Assembly (NCBI RefSeq): GCF_000626635.1
Contig: NZ_CP007451.1
Coordinates: forward strand, 1,674,001 to 1,738,000
Reading direction: 5' to 3'
Length of the DNA: 64,000 nt
Source of the DNA: Draconibacterium orientale
Lineage (GTDB): Bacteria > Bacteroidota > Bacteroidia > Bacteroidales > Prolixibacteraceae
In this document: positions 1 to 11,044 of the stretch, in pieces
Numbering within the stretch: the first letter of the stretch is position 1
Layout: each line of letters begins with the position of its first letter
Position numbers and translations under genes: made by a program
The notes under the pieces: model-generated
What the model was told of the DNA's origin: nothing
Seen by the model: only the letters and a program-made list of their open reading frames with translations
Databases searched by the model: none

Positions 1-1
1 T

Positions 2-3000
2 ATCACTAAATTCAATTCGCCAATGGATTGTCATTTCTGTCGAATCACAACAATTGTCCTTGAGCGAGGTAAGATCGAGCGACGTATCCTCAGCATAGAG
101 CGTGCGGTAATCGACCGGGAATTTTTCCAGATTTGGATCTGTATGGTTAAATACAGGATTTGGATTCGAGGGATTATAAACAGCCCAGTGCAAGGGGTCG
201 ACACAATCTTCGTACGGATCAGCATCGAGTGTTGGCGGTTCTTTGTCGGTCACAATAACCTCGTAAGAACACTCATCGAAACCCGATATATTTTTAACAT
301 ACCAGTGAATCGTTGAGGTGCCGGTCTCAAAAGGATAATCAGGAATTGCAGGTGGCCCGGGATTAGCAGCGCTCCCCACAAACGGAGTTGCACTGTTTGT
401 TGCCCCAACAGTGCCATCCGGATTATAAATCGTCCAGATCCAGGTTATTGGCTGAACACCTTCGTCTAAAGTTGGTAATCCGTAATCATCTGAACTTCGG
501 GTAGCCGTACAAACTCCCGGATCGGTTGTGGTTTCATAAACTGGCGGACAAGTAATATCTGGTGGCCCGGTTACGGTTACTGTGAATGAACAATCGTCAG
601 TCAAACCTGAAGAATCAGTAATTTTATAGGTAATTGTTGTTACGCCAACATAATATCGCCCCGGATTAGGTATAAAATTAATACCTGTTGAGCCGCTTTG
701 CGTAGTTGTTCCATCCGGTTCTACACGGGTCCACTCAACAATCGGGTCAGGACAGTTATCGGCATAAGTCGGATCGTCCAACGTAACGTTATCTTTGTAA
801 TCTACATTTTCATCAGCAAAAAAGGTGTAGTCATCCGGGCAGTCGATGGTTGGCGGAAGATCTTCCACAATCACTTCCTGCACACAGGTATAAGTTTTAC
901 CCGAATTATCAGTTATTGTCCAGTTTACAGTTGTTGTTCCTACCGGGTACGAATCCGAAGCATCATCGGTGTGGTTAAAGTCGTTAATAATAGTATAGTT
1001 CGTTGTTGCACACGGATCGTTAATAACAGGAGCATCTACAGTTACCGGGGCAAAACAAGTGCCGGCCACAGCCGTTACCGGATCGGGGCTGTCCGGGCAT
1101 ATAATTACCGCCGGAGGGATGGACAAACGCTCGATGGTTACTGTAAATGAACACTCGGCCGTGTTATTATTTACATCGGTTACCGTATAAGTAACAGTGG
1201 TAACACCAATATTAAATACCTGATAAGAAGGCACTACTCCCATACCACTGCCCGTTGTTGCCCCGGATAACACATACGACAATTCCGCATTGGGACAATT
1301 GTCACGGTATTCAGGCGGATCAATTGTTACCCCGGTTTTCGAACACTCATTTGCTGCTATCTCTTCACTAACATCGGCAGGACAAGTAATTTGCGGACCT
1401 AAATCATCCACAATTACTGTTACATCGCAGGTTTTAATATTGCCCGAAACATCGCGAATATACCAAGAGAAATTTGTTGTTCCCACCGGATAATCGCCGC
1501 TGGCATCGGAAGGGTCGCTGCTATAGGGCGAATCGTGCCAAATGCTTTCAATTTCATTACATTGATCATCTAATTCAACTTTATCTAAAGCAACCGTTTT
1601 ATAGCATACGTAGGTATCCGGAGCCCCGGCATTTACAGTAGCAGGCGGACAACTGTAAACTGTTGGATCAAGCTCCAGGTGCTTAGCCAATACGGTGAAA
1701 GTACACGAATCTTTATTGCCTGCCGTGTCTTCAATTTTATATTTTACGGTGGTTAATCCAACATTAAAGTCAACCTGACCATTAACCGAACCCGTTCCGC
1801 TACCGGTAGTTGCTCCACTTAGTTCGTAGGTCAGTGTTGTGGTACAAAAACCATCCATCAGCGGCTCTTCAATGTTGCTAAATGTAATGGCACAGGAAGC
1901 CGGATCTACAAAATCCTCCACATCATCAGGACAATTCAGCGTTGGAGGAGGAGGATTAGGTATGGTTGCGGTAAAAGTAGCTGCCGAGCAGCCATTGGCA
2001 TCGGTTACCAAAACGGTATAGGTTCCGGCTGCCAGGTTCGAAGCGGTGGCCGTTCGTTGATCTCCTGTTGCTGCATCCCAGATAAAGGTATAAGGCGGTG
2101 TTCCTCCTGTTACTTCCATGGTTGCCGATCCATCGTTTGCACCGTAGCACGATGGGGCTGCAATTATTGGAGAAATTTTTGAAATCACAAAAAGATCGGG
2201 CTCGTCAACAATAACCTCTTCACTCGCCGTACAGCCATTGGCATCGGTTACCGTAACCGTATAAGTACCTGCTGATAAATTGTTGGCAATTGGGGTCGTT
2301 TGTCCATCGCTCCATAAATAGGTGTATGGTTCAACAGTAGTTACCGAAACCGTTGCTGTTGCCGTACCGGTTGCCCATCCATGGCAGTCTGGTATTGTTG
2401 ACGATGTGGTAATTTCAAGCGAATTATGAATGGTAATATAAAGTGTATCTTTGTGGGCTTCGCAAACCCCGGTTGGATCGTCTGTACTCAAAATCAGTTC
2501 GGCAATACCGGCGTCAATTTCGGCCTGACTTAAAGTATAAGTAGCATTTAGGGTATTGGCATCGGGATTAAACGTTCCTCCACTGCCTGTCCAATAACCC
2601 GATGTAGCCGAACCTCCAATTGTACCATTTAAATTTACTACCGGATTGGCGGTACATACAAAATCGTCGGGTCCGGCGTTGGCAATTGGCGCCTCATTGA
2701 AAGGTACAGTAGTAGAATCAGGCAGGATTTCGCAACCATAACCATCCAGTGCTTCTAATTTATATTTTCCGGCATTTGCTGAACTAAAATTCGGAATAAA
2801 AGGATTTGGCTCGTTTGAAGTCCAGCCATTGGGGCCGGTCCACGAATAAGTAATGGGTTCTTTGCCATATTGCGAATTGGAATACAAAAAGAGTGTATCT
2901 CCTTCACAAACATCATCAAAAGCCACATCAATTTCCAGTGGGAACGGATCGAAGGTACCAAAGGAGATATCATCCAAAGCAAAATCATTACCCCCTGCTG

Positions 3001-6000
3001 CCGGCTCTACGTTTCTGATGCGCACTGTTATTGGTCCGCTTACATTCCCTGAATTCCAGTTGGGCTCGCTGTAAAACCGAACCCATCCATTATTACTGTT
3101 GTCTCCTACACCTCGATTTAAACGGGCCAAAGAACCCACCAAAACCCCATTTACTTCAAATTGCAATACCGCATCATTTCCCGCGCTATTTAAACTCATG
3201 GCCCAGGCCGAGAAATAATAATTGGTATTGGGCTGAACATTAACCGTTTGCTCCCAAATTGGAGTACCGGCATTAACGTTACCGTTCACAATCATAAAAT
3301 ATCCACTTCCCGAAGTGTGGTCTTGTCTTCCCCAGAAATTCGTGTGGTAATGACGCGCATTTGTTCCTACCCCATATAAACCTTCAGGCCATAAAGAACT
3401 CCAGGGAGTTCCGTCTCTTGGAGCATCGCTTGGAGGGTTATTTAAGTAGGGTTCTACAAATCCATAATCGGAGCTAAAACCGGTATTGCCTGCTTCAAAA
3501 TCGCCATTAATTATAAGTTCATTCGAAACGGTTAATTGTGTTGTCGCCGAACAGCCATTGGGATTGGTTATTGTAAGGGTATATACATCTACAATATCAA
3601 CAATTAACTCCTTATCGGTGCCGACCACATCGCCGTTCGAATCTACCCATGAGTAACTGGCCCCGTCGGCACCTCCATAGGCCGTCAAGAGCACCCTGCC
3701 CTCGTAAGCACAATAATCAGGCGCAATTACCGGATCGGGTGTTTCGCAAATATCAACAAATACGGTATCGCGCCCCGGGCAATTGGTATCCGGATCAACA
3801 TAAGTAACCACAAATTGAGTGGTATCAGTTATGGTAACATTTGTTGGATTAGCTACATTTGAAGTAAAACCTGCCGGTATCGATTCCCAACTTACATCAA
3901 CCGCTGTGCCGGTGCTGGTTCCGGTTACAGTTACGTTATCGATGGCCCAAAAATAATCATAAGTAGCATAATACCTGAAACGAATATATAAAGTCGGTTG
4001 TCCAATGTAGGCAGTTAAATCAATTGTTTCATGTCTGAAATTTGTTGAACTTCCCCTATCCGAATTAAATTGCTGAACTTGTGTCCAGTTTGCCCCATCG
4101 GTAGAAACCTCAATGTTTGCATAATCTCCTCCGTTATCTTCATAATAATGATAAAAATCCAACTCCAAGGAATTATATCCAACGGTACTAAATGCCGGGC
4201 TTTCAAGTGTTGTTCTAGTATAATCACTCCACCATTCCTGATCATCACTATTAGATAAATAAAACTGTGAATCATCATTCGAACTAAACCTTACTTCCCC
4301 CCAATATGCAGAATACCTATAACCCTCCGGCCTTAATGTCCATGCGGCCGCGGCTGGATCTCCCCCTGATGAGTTATTGGTTGTTCTCCAGCCACTGGCA
4401 CTGCCGTTAAAATCTTCAGACAGGAGCGTTCCCGGCAATGGAGTACCACCAGAAATATCAGAAGATGAATACAGGTTAAACGTTCCACCCGGACAAACAC
4501 AATTCACATCGACACTTGCTGTAACCTCAGGTGCAGGAGTTACCACTACAACTACCGGATAGGTAGCCGGGTTTACACAATCATTGGAAGTTAAGGTATA
4601 TTCGTAAGTAACCGCAACAGGATTATCGGTAGTATTAACAAGTACTTCGTTAATATCGCCGGTTCCCGAAGCTGCCGGATTACTTATTCCTGCCACCGCA
4701 GCCCGGGTCCATGGGAAAGTGGTTTCCGAAACATCGCTGGTTGGAGTATAAGAAAACAGGCTTTCACTACAAACACCATCAGGATTTAAGGTACTGGTTA
4801 ATGATGGTGCTGGGGTTACCATTACCACCACATCTTGTGTGTTGGTGCAACCATCAGCTTCCAATGTATAGGTATATACAACCGGAATTGGGGCCTTTGT
4901 GGTGTTTATCAGATACTCGTCTATTGCATCCGTTCCTGTTTCTGCAGGATTATCAATACCGGCAATGGCTGCTCTGCTCCAGCTAAATGTTGTTCCCGTA
5001 GTTGCACTTGCGGGGGTATATGCAAATGCATTGTTACTACAAACACCCGTAGGTGTTAAGGTGCTGCTTAAATATGGTTTAGGACTTACAGTAACCGTTG
5101 CGGTTTCGTTAAACAGATGGGTACATCCACCCGCTTCGTAAACACTTACAAGCTTGTAGGTAAAATCGCCATCGGTATCGGTGGGCACGGGCACATCAAT
5201 TGTATTTCCCGCATTGAGTTCCACATCCTGATTGGCCCCGTCGTTAATGGTGTAGGTAAAAATATATGGTGCAGTTCCGCCATTAACGGTAAAAGTAATA
5301 TTTGGTTCCTGGTCTTCCTGGCAAACGATTGTATCTTTTTCAATGCCTGCAGTAAGGCCCGGTTTAACTTTCACTACAATATCCATGGCAGCACCAGGGC
5401 AGTCGCCATTTTCAGCATAAATTCGGTAGGTAACTGTTGCCTCACTGAAAGTATTATTTACCAATGTTTGTGTAATGGTATTTGTGCTTTCATTCACTCC
5501 GTCGGCCACTCCACTCACACTTCCGGCAGGATCTACTGTTGCAGTCCAGTTAAAGGTAGAGCCTGCCAAATTACTTCCCAAAAGAATGGCTGTTTCTTCA
5601 CCCGAACAAATGGTTTGGAAAAGCGGAGAAGCCGAAACACTGGGTGTAGGATTTACGGTTATCTCAACATTTAAAGGCTCGCCCGGGCAGCCATTATAAA
5701 CCGGGGTTATGGTAACAATTCTGGTACCTGCATTTGCTGTAAACGATGGAATTTCAGTAACATTATTTTTATTAAACAGCCCGATATCCTGCCCCCCTGT
5801 TATATTGAAGGTAACCGCCGCTCCCAGGTTACTGCTTAGCGCAACAGCCGGAGTGGTTTCGCCCTCACAGTATTCCATTGCCGCTATGGGATTAACTGTT
5901 GCAACCGGGTTTACATCTACTAAATAGCTGGCCGTTGCCGTATTATTTCCACATGCGTTGTTTCCGGTAACTGTTAAGGTTAAAGTAACCGTATTTCCGG

Positions 6001-9000
6001 CATCGGCAAGCACCGAAGTATAGCTGGGACTTAATGAATTACTATTGGTTAAGGTACCATTTCCATCGTGTGTCCATTCAATTGTTCCGTTATTGGCATT
6101 TGCTCCGCTAACGGTATGCGTTTCGTCGATACAAATTGTTGCACTTCCACCGGCCGATGCTGTAGGTGGCAGATTATCGGTTACGGTTACAACAGCAGGA
6201 CAACTTGACGGATTTCCATTATTATCGGTTACGGTAAGCGTTACGGCATTTGTACCCAAATCGGCACAGGTAAAATCATAGCGATCTAAATCACGGCTTG
6301 CAATACCACAGGCATCATACGAACCGTTATCAATATCAGCAGCAGTAATACTTGCATTTCCGGTTTCATCTAATTGAACCGTAAAATTTTTACAAATTGC
6401 TATGGGCTTAGTTTTATCTTCAACGGTAACAGTTCCCTCGCAGGTCGAGGAATTTCCGGAAGCATCGGTAACGGTTAAGGTAACGGTATTCGTCCCTACA
6501 TCTTCACAGCTGAAAATAGTTTTATCAATAGTAACACTTTTAATAGAACAGTTATCCGAACTTCCGTAGTCAATGTCAGAAGCAGCGATAACCGCTGTTC
6601 CACTTGAGTTAAGCTGTATGGTAATTTCGCGGCAACTGGCTGTTGGGTTGATGTCATCAACGATTTCAACAGTTGCAAAACAAGTATTTGAGTTGCCATG
6701 CTCATCAGTAACCGTTAATGTTACGGTATTGGATCCCACATCGTCACAGGTAAAATCAGTTTTATCCAGAGCGAATACCAGGTTGGCTTCCTCAGTACAA
6801 TTATCGGTACTCCCGTTATCGATATCGGATGTTGTAATTGAAGCGTTGCCTGTAGCATCTAATTGGATCGTTAGGGGTTTACAGATGGGGGTTGGATCCT
6901 GATCATCGATGACTGTTACATCAAACGTACAATCAATGGTACGCGAGTTAGCATCGGTTGCCTCGGCCCGAACCGTAGTCGTTCCTACTGGAAACTGGTA
7001 AGGGAATGTGATTTCTGTGGCGCCTATATAATATTTGATATCGCTTACTGAACAGTTGTCGGTCGCTGTTGCTACAAAACTCTGCGTTGAGTAACATTCT
7101 CCCGCGTCTGTATCGTAAGAGGCAAGTACCGTTGGACAAGTAATTACTGGATCCTGATCATCGACGACTGTTACATCAAACGTACAAGTGGCAGTGTTTG
7201 ATGCGTTATCTGTAATTGTCCAAACTACCGTGGTTGTTCCCAGCGGGAAAACTGCGCCGGCCAATGTCGAGCCTGAGTTAAAGTCGTTCAACACACTCGC
7301 GATGCCGCAGTTATCGCCTGTCGCAGTTGGATCAAACTCTGTGCCTACAACTGTATAGTTACATGTTCCGGCATCTGAATCTTTTGACCGGTTGGCCACG
7401 CAGCTAATCGTTGGATTTTCATTATCAGTTACGGTTATATCAAAACTACAATCCACACTACCACAAACATTAATAGCAGTAACCGTAACCGTAGTAGTAC
7501 CCAAATTAAACGAAGATCCGGAGCCGGTACCATTACCACTTCCTATAGTTTCTCCTGAGAAAGAATAAGTTAAATCAGGTGCTGGAGTACCAGTCGCTGC
7601 AACGGTATAATTTACATTTGCTGCACAGGTTCCTACTATTGTGTTGGCCAATATATCTGTTGTCTGACAAGTAGTAAATGTAGGAGGTGTATTTACGGTA
7701 ATAGTAACAGTAGCATTTGCAATAAACCCATTACCATCAGTAGCTATAACCTTATAATCTCCGGCATCGGCTGTTGTTGCGTTTGAACGTGTTGGGTTTT
7801 GATCTGTGGATGAAAAACTATTAGGCCCAGTCCAAGCATAAGTAAATGGTGCATCGCCGGTTGGGTTAGAAGTTAAATTTATTGCATCACCTGTGCAAAC
7901 TGTATTTTGAACAGCTCCTGCAATTACCGTTGGATCATCAGCCGTAATTCCCGAAATATTAAGATCCCCGGTTAAGCCATTAAATGTAACTGTATTTCCT
8001 TCGGCTACATCTCCTTTTATCCAGCCCGTTTCGTTCCATGCTCCAGCCTTGATTTCAGACTCTGTTCCTACAATATCGGCCGGACGATAGTCTGCACTAA
8101 TGTTATAAACAGGATATGTAATTCCTGTTAGTTCCACGGTCCAGTAGCGTGAAAGGTAATTTGAGCTACTAAGGTTGTCTGCAAACTTGCCATCGGTAGT
8201 GGTAACTTTAATGGAAGCATTTGAAGAGTATGAAGTAGCAGAAATTGTAATCTCAACAGGGATTTCATTCCCGGCACCGTCAGCCAGAATAAAAGAGTAA
8301 GTACCGTTAGTACTAATTGTTCGGGTAATTTCGAGTTCAGCGTTGTTGGCGGTTGTGATATTTGGAAGATCAATAGCACTAATAATTTGGTAGGTATTAG
8401 CTGTTCCATCTCCAAAATGAAATACTCCGTTGGTAATTGCTTTTGTTCCATCACCGGAGACTTCAGCAATACCTAAATCTATGGCTGTACCACTTGTACT
8501 ATTGGCATGAATTATATTTATCGTGCCTGCTGCAAAATCAAACGCACCCTGTTGGGTAACGTTTAAAGCTCCTGTACTCGAAAGTCCATTGCCAACAGTG
8601 GCCAGGTTGATTGTACCTCCTGAAATATTGATCCCTGAAGGGATGCCAGTGGCCAGCGTTCCTCCTGCCGAATTATGCAAACGCCCAGCTATATTCACAG
8701 TTCCACCCGACACTATAAATGCTCCATCGGTTGACGTTTCGATTGAATTTCCAGCACTATTTCCGAAATTAGCAGTTCCGGAAGATACCTGAATTAATCC
8801 CTGATTACCGATTGTAAAGTCTCCGGTATTTAGCGTAGCACCATTCACATGTATTCCCCCTTTCTGGGGAAGATCAAACGCATCACTTAGAGTGTAACTA
8901 CCAGTTGATAACACCAAAAGCCCACTACTAAATGTATAGCTACCCAGTGAAACTGCTCCTACTGAATTTATTTCAAGTGAGCTGGAAACATCTGAACCTT

Positions 9001-11044
9001 TATTCAAGATAAAATTATTGAAGCTAGTAGTTGAACTTCCACCGATAACTGCATCTGCAGAACCTGTAAATTCAATCGTTCCGCTTCCGGATGAATAGAT
9101 ACCGTTATTGGTCCAGTTGCCATATACCTGCAGTGTAGTTGCGCCACTGTGATCTAAAGTTCCACCAGTCTCGATTGTAATATTATTACATTCTGCAGCT
9201 GCATCAACTGTTACTGTAAAACCTGAAGGAATTATAACATCATCCTCAAAATCAGGTACACAGTTGCAGTCCCAGGTAGAGGCAAGGTTCCAATCACCTG
9301 TTGCTCGTGCAGTAATCGTTCCAGCTGTTCCGGCTCCCGATTTCAAAACAACCTCTCCCGCTTCAACAGTAATTAAATGTTCGGCATATCCTCTGTTCCC
9401 ATTTATATCCGTAATCTCATAGGTTCGGGTAAGGGTGTAGGGGCAATCCGGATTGCTTTTCGATTCGGAAGCCAAACGGAAACTTGAATAATAAATTCGA
9501 CAGTTATCCCATACAGCGCCTCCTGCATTTGCAAATTCCGACCAAATGGAATAAGCAGCCGGTATGGTTTGCCCACAATCCAGCGTAATATTTTCGGGTG
9601 CGGTAATATGAGGTGCTTCATTATCAGAAACTAAAATACTAAAATCGAATTCCAACAAAAGATCTCCATCCTCAAAAATCCTTACAGTATATTCTCCATC
9701 ACTCAAAGTTGTTTGATCTTTACGGCCCTGAACAATTCCGTTTCCATTACTCGTTAACCAAACGTAACTTAGTGCACCACTTGTACCACTAACTATTAAC
9801 TTAACAGTTCCATCATTTCCGCCTTTACATGTAACATCGGTTTTTAAAAAGGCAATTTCTGCTTGATTAACCGCTCCTGCCTTTAAAAGTAATTGCGATT
9901 CTTCGGCCTTTTCTTTGGTTTCAGAAACCATACTTTCACCTAGTACTTTAATTACGTGTTTTACTTCGGTAACATTTCCACTAACATCGGCAATGCTGTA
10001 GGTACGGGTAATGGTATAGGGGCACCGGATAGCACTGGCTATTTGCCTGACATAACGGAAGCTTTCGAAATCGACAGCACAGTTATCACTTACTTTTCCA
10101 CCGGCTTGCTCAAACTGTTTCCAGGAAGTAAAGGCATCTTCAACTTCTTCGCCACACACAACAACAATGGTTTCAGGTGCGGTTAATTCCGGGGCTTCGC
10201 GGTCAACCACCGTTACTAAAAAGCTATGGATTGTTTCATTTAAACCATCACTAATGCGGTATTCCACATTGGTTTCTCCAACCGGGAATTCATCACCCGG
10301 TTTGTAATTCGACTTACTAATTAAATTTTCTGTAGCTACGCAATTGTCGGTCACGATGGGTTCGGTCCAGTTTACGCGGGCGTAGCATTTTCCGGTGCTA
10401 TTGGAAACCGTAATATTTCCCGGAGAAAAAACCAGCCGGGGTGCCTGGTTATCGCGAACAGTAAGCGTAAATGTACAGTAGATAGGGTTGTTGTTTCGGG
10501 TTGTGCCCTGGTAGGTAATCCGGGTTGTTCCTTTGTTAAAAACATAAGAACTAAGCTGATTAACTCCGCTGCCGGGCGACTGCGCATTGGTAGCGCCCTC
10601 CATTTGCCAACGTAAGGTAGATATAATATTTTCAGGATCGGGTAGACTTAATCCGGATGTTACGAGCGCATCGCAAGAGTTGAGATCGGTGGTTACAAAA
10701 GTATTTTTGGGATAAACAAATGCTGCGGTATCCTGATCGGGCATAGCCAGTGGCACAGCACTATTCCTTTGACTGGTATTGGCGTCAACAGCATTATTAT
10801 TGGCTGTTTCCAACATTTCAGGCAAAGTATTACACAAAGATGCAAGTACAAAATTGTTTGATTGTTTGTAAGGAAAATGCGCAGAAGAAAGAGCCTCAGA
10901 AGCCAATAAATTGCTGGTGACAGGCTTGGACACGACAATAGCATTGACACATTCTGCCGAATCTATCTCCATATTGTGTAGGAAGATTGTTGAAGCAAAT
11001 AACAACAATATCTTCCTTATTGAGTTATAGTAACATTTCGTCAC
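2..11044 (-). CDS. Giant secreted HYR/Ig/SprB-type surface protein, N-terminal part (3' end outside window)
   Basis: One reading frame runs unbroken from a GTG at 11044 to the window edge, 3681 codons without a stop. An in-frame TGA lies about 50 bases upstream of the GTG. The start MTKCYYNSIRKILLLF looks like a signal peptide, and GGGGGAA stands 7 bases before the GTG. Going along the protein: HYR-like modules (about 10460-9950 and 9630-9390) around a SprB-like repeat (9850-9640); a 'DWNLASTWDC' region of beta-helix style (9300-8100); a PKD/Ig-like module (7950-7690); a block of HYR modules (7690-6170); PKD-like modules (6170-4500); a concanavalin-like domain (4470-3900); a carbohydrate-binding-like domain (3530-2970); SprB/Ig modules (2950-1960) and a second HYR block to the edge. 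Many aspartates and single Cys pairs per module are typical. Such proteins are normally exported by type IX secretion and stay on the surface; the sorting domain would be off-window, so that is inference. It could serve adhesion or gliding. Confidence 0.88.
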   Translation of the reverse strand, partial: MTKCYYNSIRKILLLFASTIFLHNMEIDSAECVNAIVVSKPVTSNLLASEALSSAHFPYKQSNNFVLASLCNTLPEMLETANNNAVDANTSQRNSAVPLAMPDQDTAAFVYPKNTFVTTDLNSCDALVTSGLSLPDPENIISTLRWQMEGATNAQSPGSGVNQLSSYVFNKGTTRITYQGTTRNNNPIYCTFTLTVRDNQAPRLVFSPGNITVSNSTGKCYARVNWTEPIVTDNCVATENLISKSNYKPGDEFPVGETNVEYRISDGLNETIHSFLVTVVDREAPELTAPETIVVVCGEEVEDAFTSWKQFEQAGGKVSDNCAVDFESFRYVRQIASAIRCPYTITRTYSIADVSGNVTEVKHVIKVLGESMVSETKEKAEESQLLLKAGAVNQAEIAFLKTDVTCKGGNDGTVKLIVSGTSGALSYVWLTSNGNGIVQGRKDQTTLSDGEYTVRIFEDGDLLLEFDFSILVSDNEAPHITAPENITLDCGQTIPAAYSIWSEFANAGGAVWDNCRIYYSSFRLASESKSNPDCPYTLTRTYEITDINGNRGYAEHLITVEAGEVVLKSGAGTAGTITARATGDWNLASTWDCNCVPDFEDDVIIPSGFTVTVDAAAECNNITIETGGTLDHSGATTLQVYGNWTNNGIYSSGSGTIEFTGSADAVIGGSSTTSFNNFILNKGSDVSSSLEINSVGAVSLGSYTFSSGLLVLSTGSYTLSDAFDLPQKGGIHVNGATLNTGDFTIGNQGLIQVSSGTANFGNSAGNSIETSTDGAFIVSGGTVNIAGRLHNSAGGTLATGIPSGINISGGTINLATVGNGLSSTGALNVTQQGAFDFAAGTINIIHANSTSGTAIDLGIAEVSGDGTKAITNGVFHFGDGTANTYQIISAIDLPNITTANNAELEITRTISTNGTYSFILADGAGNEIPVEITISATSYSSNASIKVTTTDGKFADNLSSSNYLSRYWTVELTGITYPVYNISADYRPADIVGTESEIKAGAWNETGWIKGDVAEGNTVTFNGLTGDLNISGITADDPTVIAGAVQNTVCTGDAINLTSNPTGDAPFTYAWTGPNSFSSTDQNPTRSNATTADAGDYKVIATDGNGFIANATVTITVNTPPTFTTCQTTDILANTIVGTCAANVNYTVAATGTPAPDLTYSFSGETIGSGNGTGSGSSFNLGTTTVTVTAINVCGSVDCSFDITVTDNENPTISCVANRSKDSDAGTCNYTVVGTEFDPTATGDNCGIASVLNDFNSGSTLAGAVFPLGTTTVVWTITDNASNTATCTFDVTVVDDQDPVITCPTVLASYDTDAGECYSTQSFVATATDNCSVSDIKYYIGATEITFPYQFPVGTTTVRAEATDANSRTIDCTFDVTVIDDQDPTPICKPLTIQLDATGNASITTSDIDNGSTDNCTEEANLVFALDKTDFTCDDVGSNTVTLTVTDEHGNSNTCFATVEIVDDINPTASCREITIQLNSSGTAVIAASDIDYGSSDNCSIKSVTIDKTIFSCEDVGTNTVTLTVTDASGNSSTCEGTVTVEDKTKPIAICKNFTVQLDETGNASITAADIDNGSYDACGIASRDLDRYDFTCADLGTNAVTLTVTDNNGNPSSCPAVVTVTDNLPPTASAGGSATICIDETHTVSGANANNGTIEWTHDGNGTLTNSNSLSPSYTSVLADAGNTVTLTLTVTGNNACGNNTATASYLVDVNPVATVNPIAAMEYCEGETTPAVALSSNLGAAVTFNITGGQDIGLFNKNNVTEIPSFTANAGTRIVTITPVYNGCPGEPLNVEITVNPTPSVSASPLFQTICSGEETAILLGSNLAGSTFNWTATVDPAGSVSGVADGVNESTNTITQTLVNNTFSEATVTYRIYAENGDCPGAAMDIVVKVKPGLTAGIEKDTIVCQEDQEPNITFTVNGGTAPYIFTYTINDGANQDVELNAGNTIDVPVPTDTDGDFTYKLVSVYEAGGCTHLFNETATVTVSPKPYLSSTLTPTGVCSNNAFAYTPASATTGTTFSWSRAAIAGIDNPAETGTDAIDEYLINTTKAPIPVVYTYTLEADGCTNTQDVVVMVTPAPSLTSTLNPDGVCSESLFSYTPTSDVSETTFPWTRAAVAGISNPAASGTGDINEVLVNTTDNPVAVTYEYTLTSNDCVNPATYPVVVVVTPAPEVTASVDVNCVCPGGTFNLYSSSDISGGTPLPGTLLSEDFNGSASGWRTTNNSSGGDPAAAAWTLRPEGYRYSAYWGEVRFSSNDDSQFYLSNSDDQEWWSDYTRTTLESPAFSTVGYNSLELDFYHYYEDNGGDYANIEVSTDGANWTQVQQFNSDRGSSTNFRHETIDLTAYIGQPTLYIRFRYYATYDYFWAIDNVTVTGTSTGTAVDVSWESIPAGFTSNVANPTNVTITDTTQFVVTYVDPDTNCPGRDTVFVDICETPDPVIAPDYCAYEGRVLLTAYGGADGASYSWVDSNGDVVGTDKELIVDIVDVYTLTITNPNGCSATTQLTVSNELIINGDFEAGNTGFSSDYGFVEPYLNNPPSDAPRDGTPWSSLWPEGLYGVGTNARHYHTNFWGRQDHTSGSGYFMIVNGNVNAGTPIWEQTVNVQPNTNYYFSAWAMSLNSAGNDAVLQFEVNGVLVGSLARLNRGVGDNSNNGWVRFYSEPNWNSGNVSGPITVRIRNVEPAAGGNDFALDDISFGTFDPFPLEIDVAFDDVCEGDTLFLYSNSQYGKEPITYSWTGPNGWTSNEPNPFIPNFSSANAGKYKLEALDGYGCEILPDSTTVPFNEAPIANAGPDDFVCTANPVVNLNGTIGGSATSGYWTGSGGTFNPDANTLNATYTLSQAEIDAGIAELILSTDDPTGVCEAHKDTLYITIHNSLEITTSSTIPDCHGWATGTATATVSVTTVEPYTYLWSDGQTTPIANNLSAGTYTVTVTDANGCTASEEVIVDEPDLFVISKISPIIAAPSCYGANDGSATMEVTGGTPPYTFIWDAATGDQRTATASNLAAGTYTVLVTDANGCSAATFTATIPNPPPPTLNCPDDVEDFVDPASCAITFSNIEEPLMDGFCTTTLTYELSGATTGSGTGSVNGQVDFNVGLTTVKYKIEDTAGNKDSCTFTVLAKHLELDPTVYSCPPATVNAGAPDTYVCYKTVALDKVELDDQCNEIESIWHDSPYSSDPSDASGDYPVGTTNFSWYIRDVSGNIKTCDVTVIVDDLGPQITCPADVSEEIAANECSKTGVTIDPPEYRDNCPNAELSYVLSGATTGSGMGVVPSYQVFNIGVTTVTYTVTDVNNNTAECSFTVTIERLSIPPAVIICPDSPDPVTAVAGTCFAPVTVDAPVINDPCATTNYTIINDFNHTDDASDSYPVGTTTVNWTITDNSGKTYTCVQEVIVEDLPPTIDCPDDYTFFADENVDYKDNVTLDDPTYADNCPDPIVEWTRVEPDGTTTQSGSTGINFIPNPGRYYVGVTTITYKITDSSGLTDDCSFTVTVTGPPDITCPPVYETTTDPGVCTATRSSDDYGLPTLDEGVQPITWIWTIYNPDGTVGATNSATPFVGSAANPGPPAIPDYPFETGTSTIHWYVKNISGFDECSYEVIVTDKEPPTLDADPYEDCVDPLHWAVYNPSNPNPVFNHTDPNLEKFPVDYRTLYAEDTSLDLTSLKDNCCDSTEMTIHWRIEFSD
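6894..7187. repeat. Near-identical 39-bp direct repeat inside the giant gene
   Basis: The 39 bases at 6894-6932 recur at 7149-7187 with one mismatch (GATGACTG versus GACGACTG). They are exactly 255 bases apart, or 85 codons, the length of one HYR module. Neighbouring modules are far more diverged at DNA level, so this points to recent module duplication or gene conversion. Confidence 0.85.

Noticed and set aside
5117-5674. A 185-codon plus-strand frame, and many others on the plus strand between 1 and 11 kb
   Set aside because: They are antisense to the continuous minus-strand giant gene, whose translation shows conserved HYR and PKD modules throughout. Their own translations are low-complexity and lack any domain.
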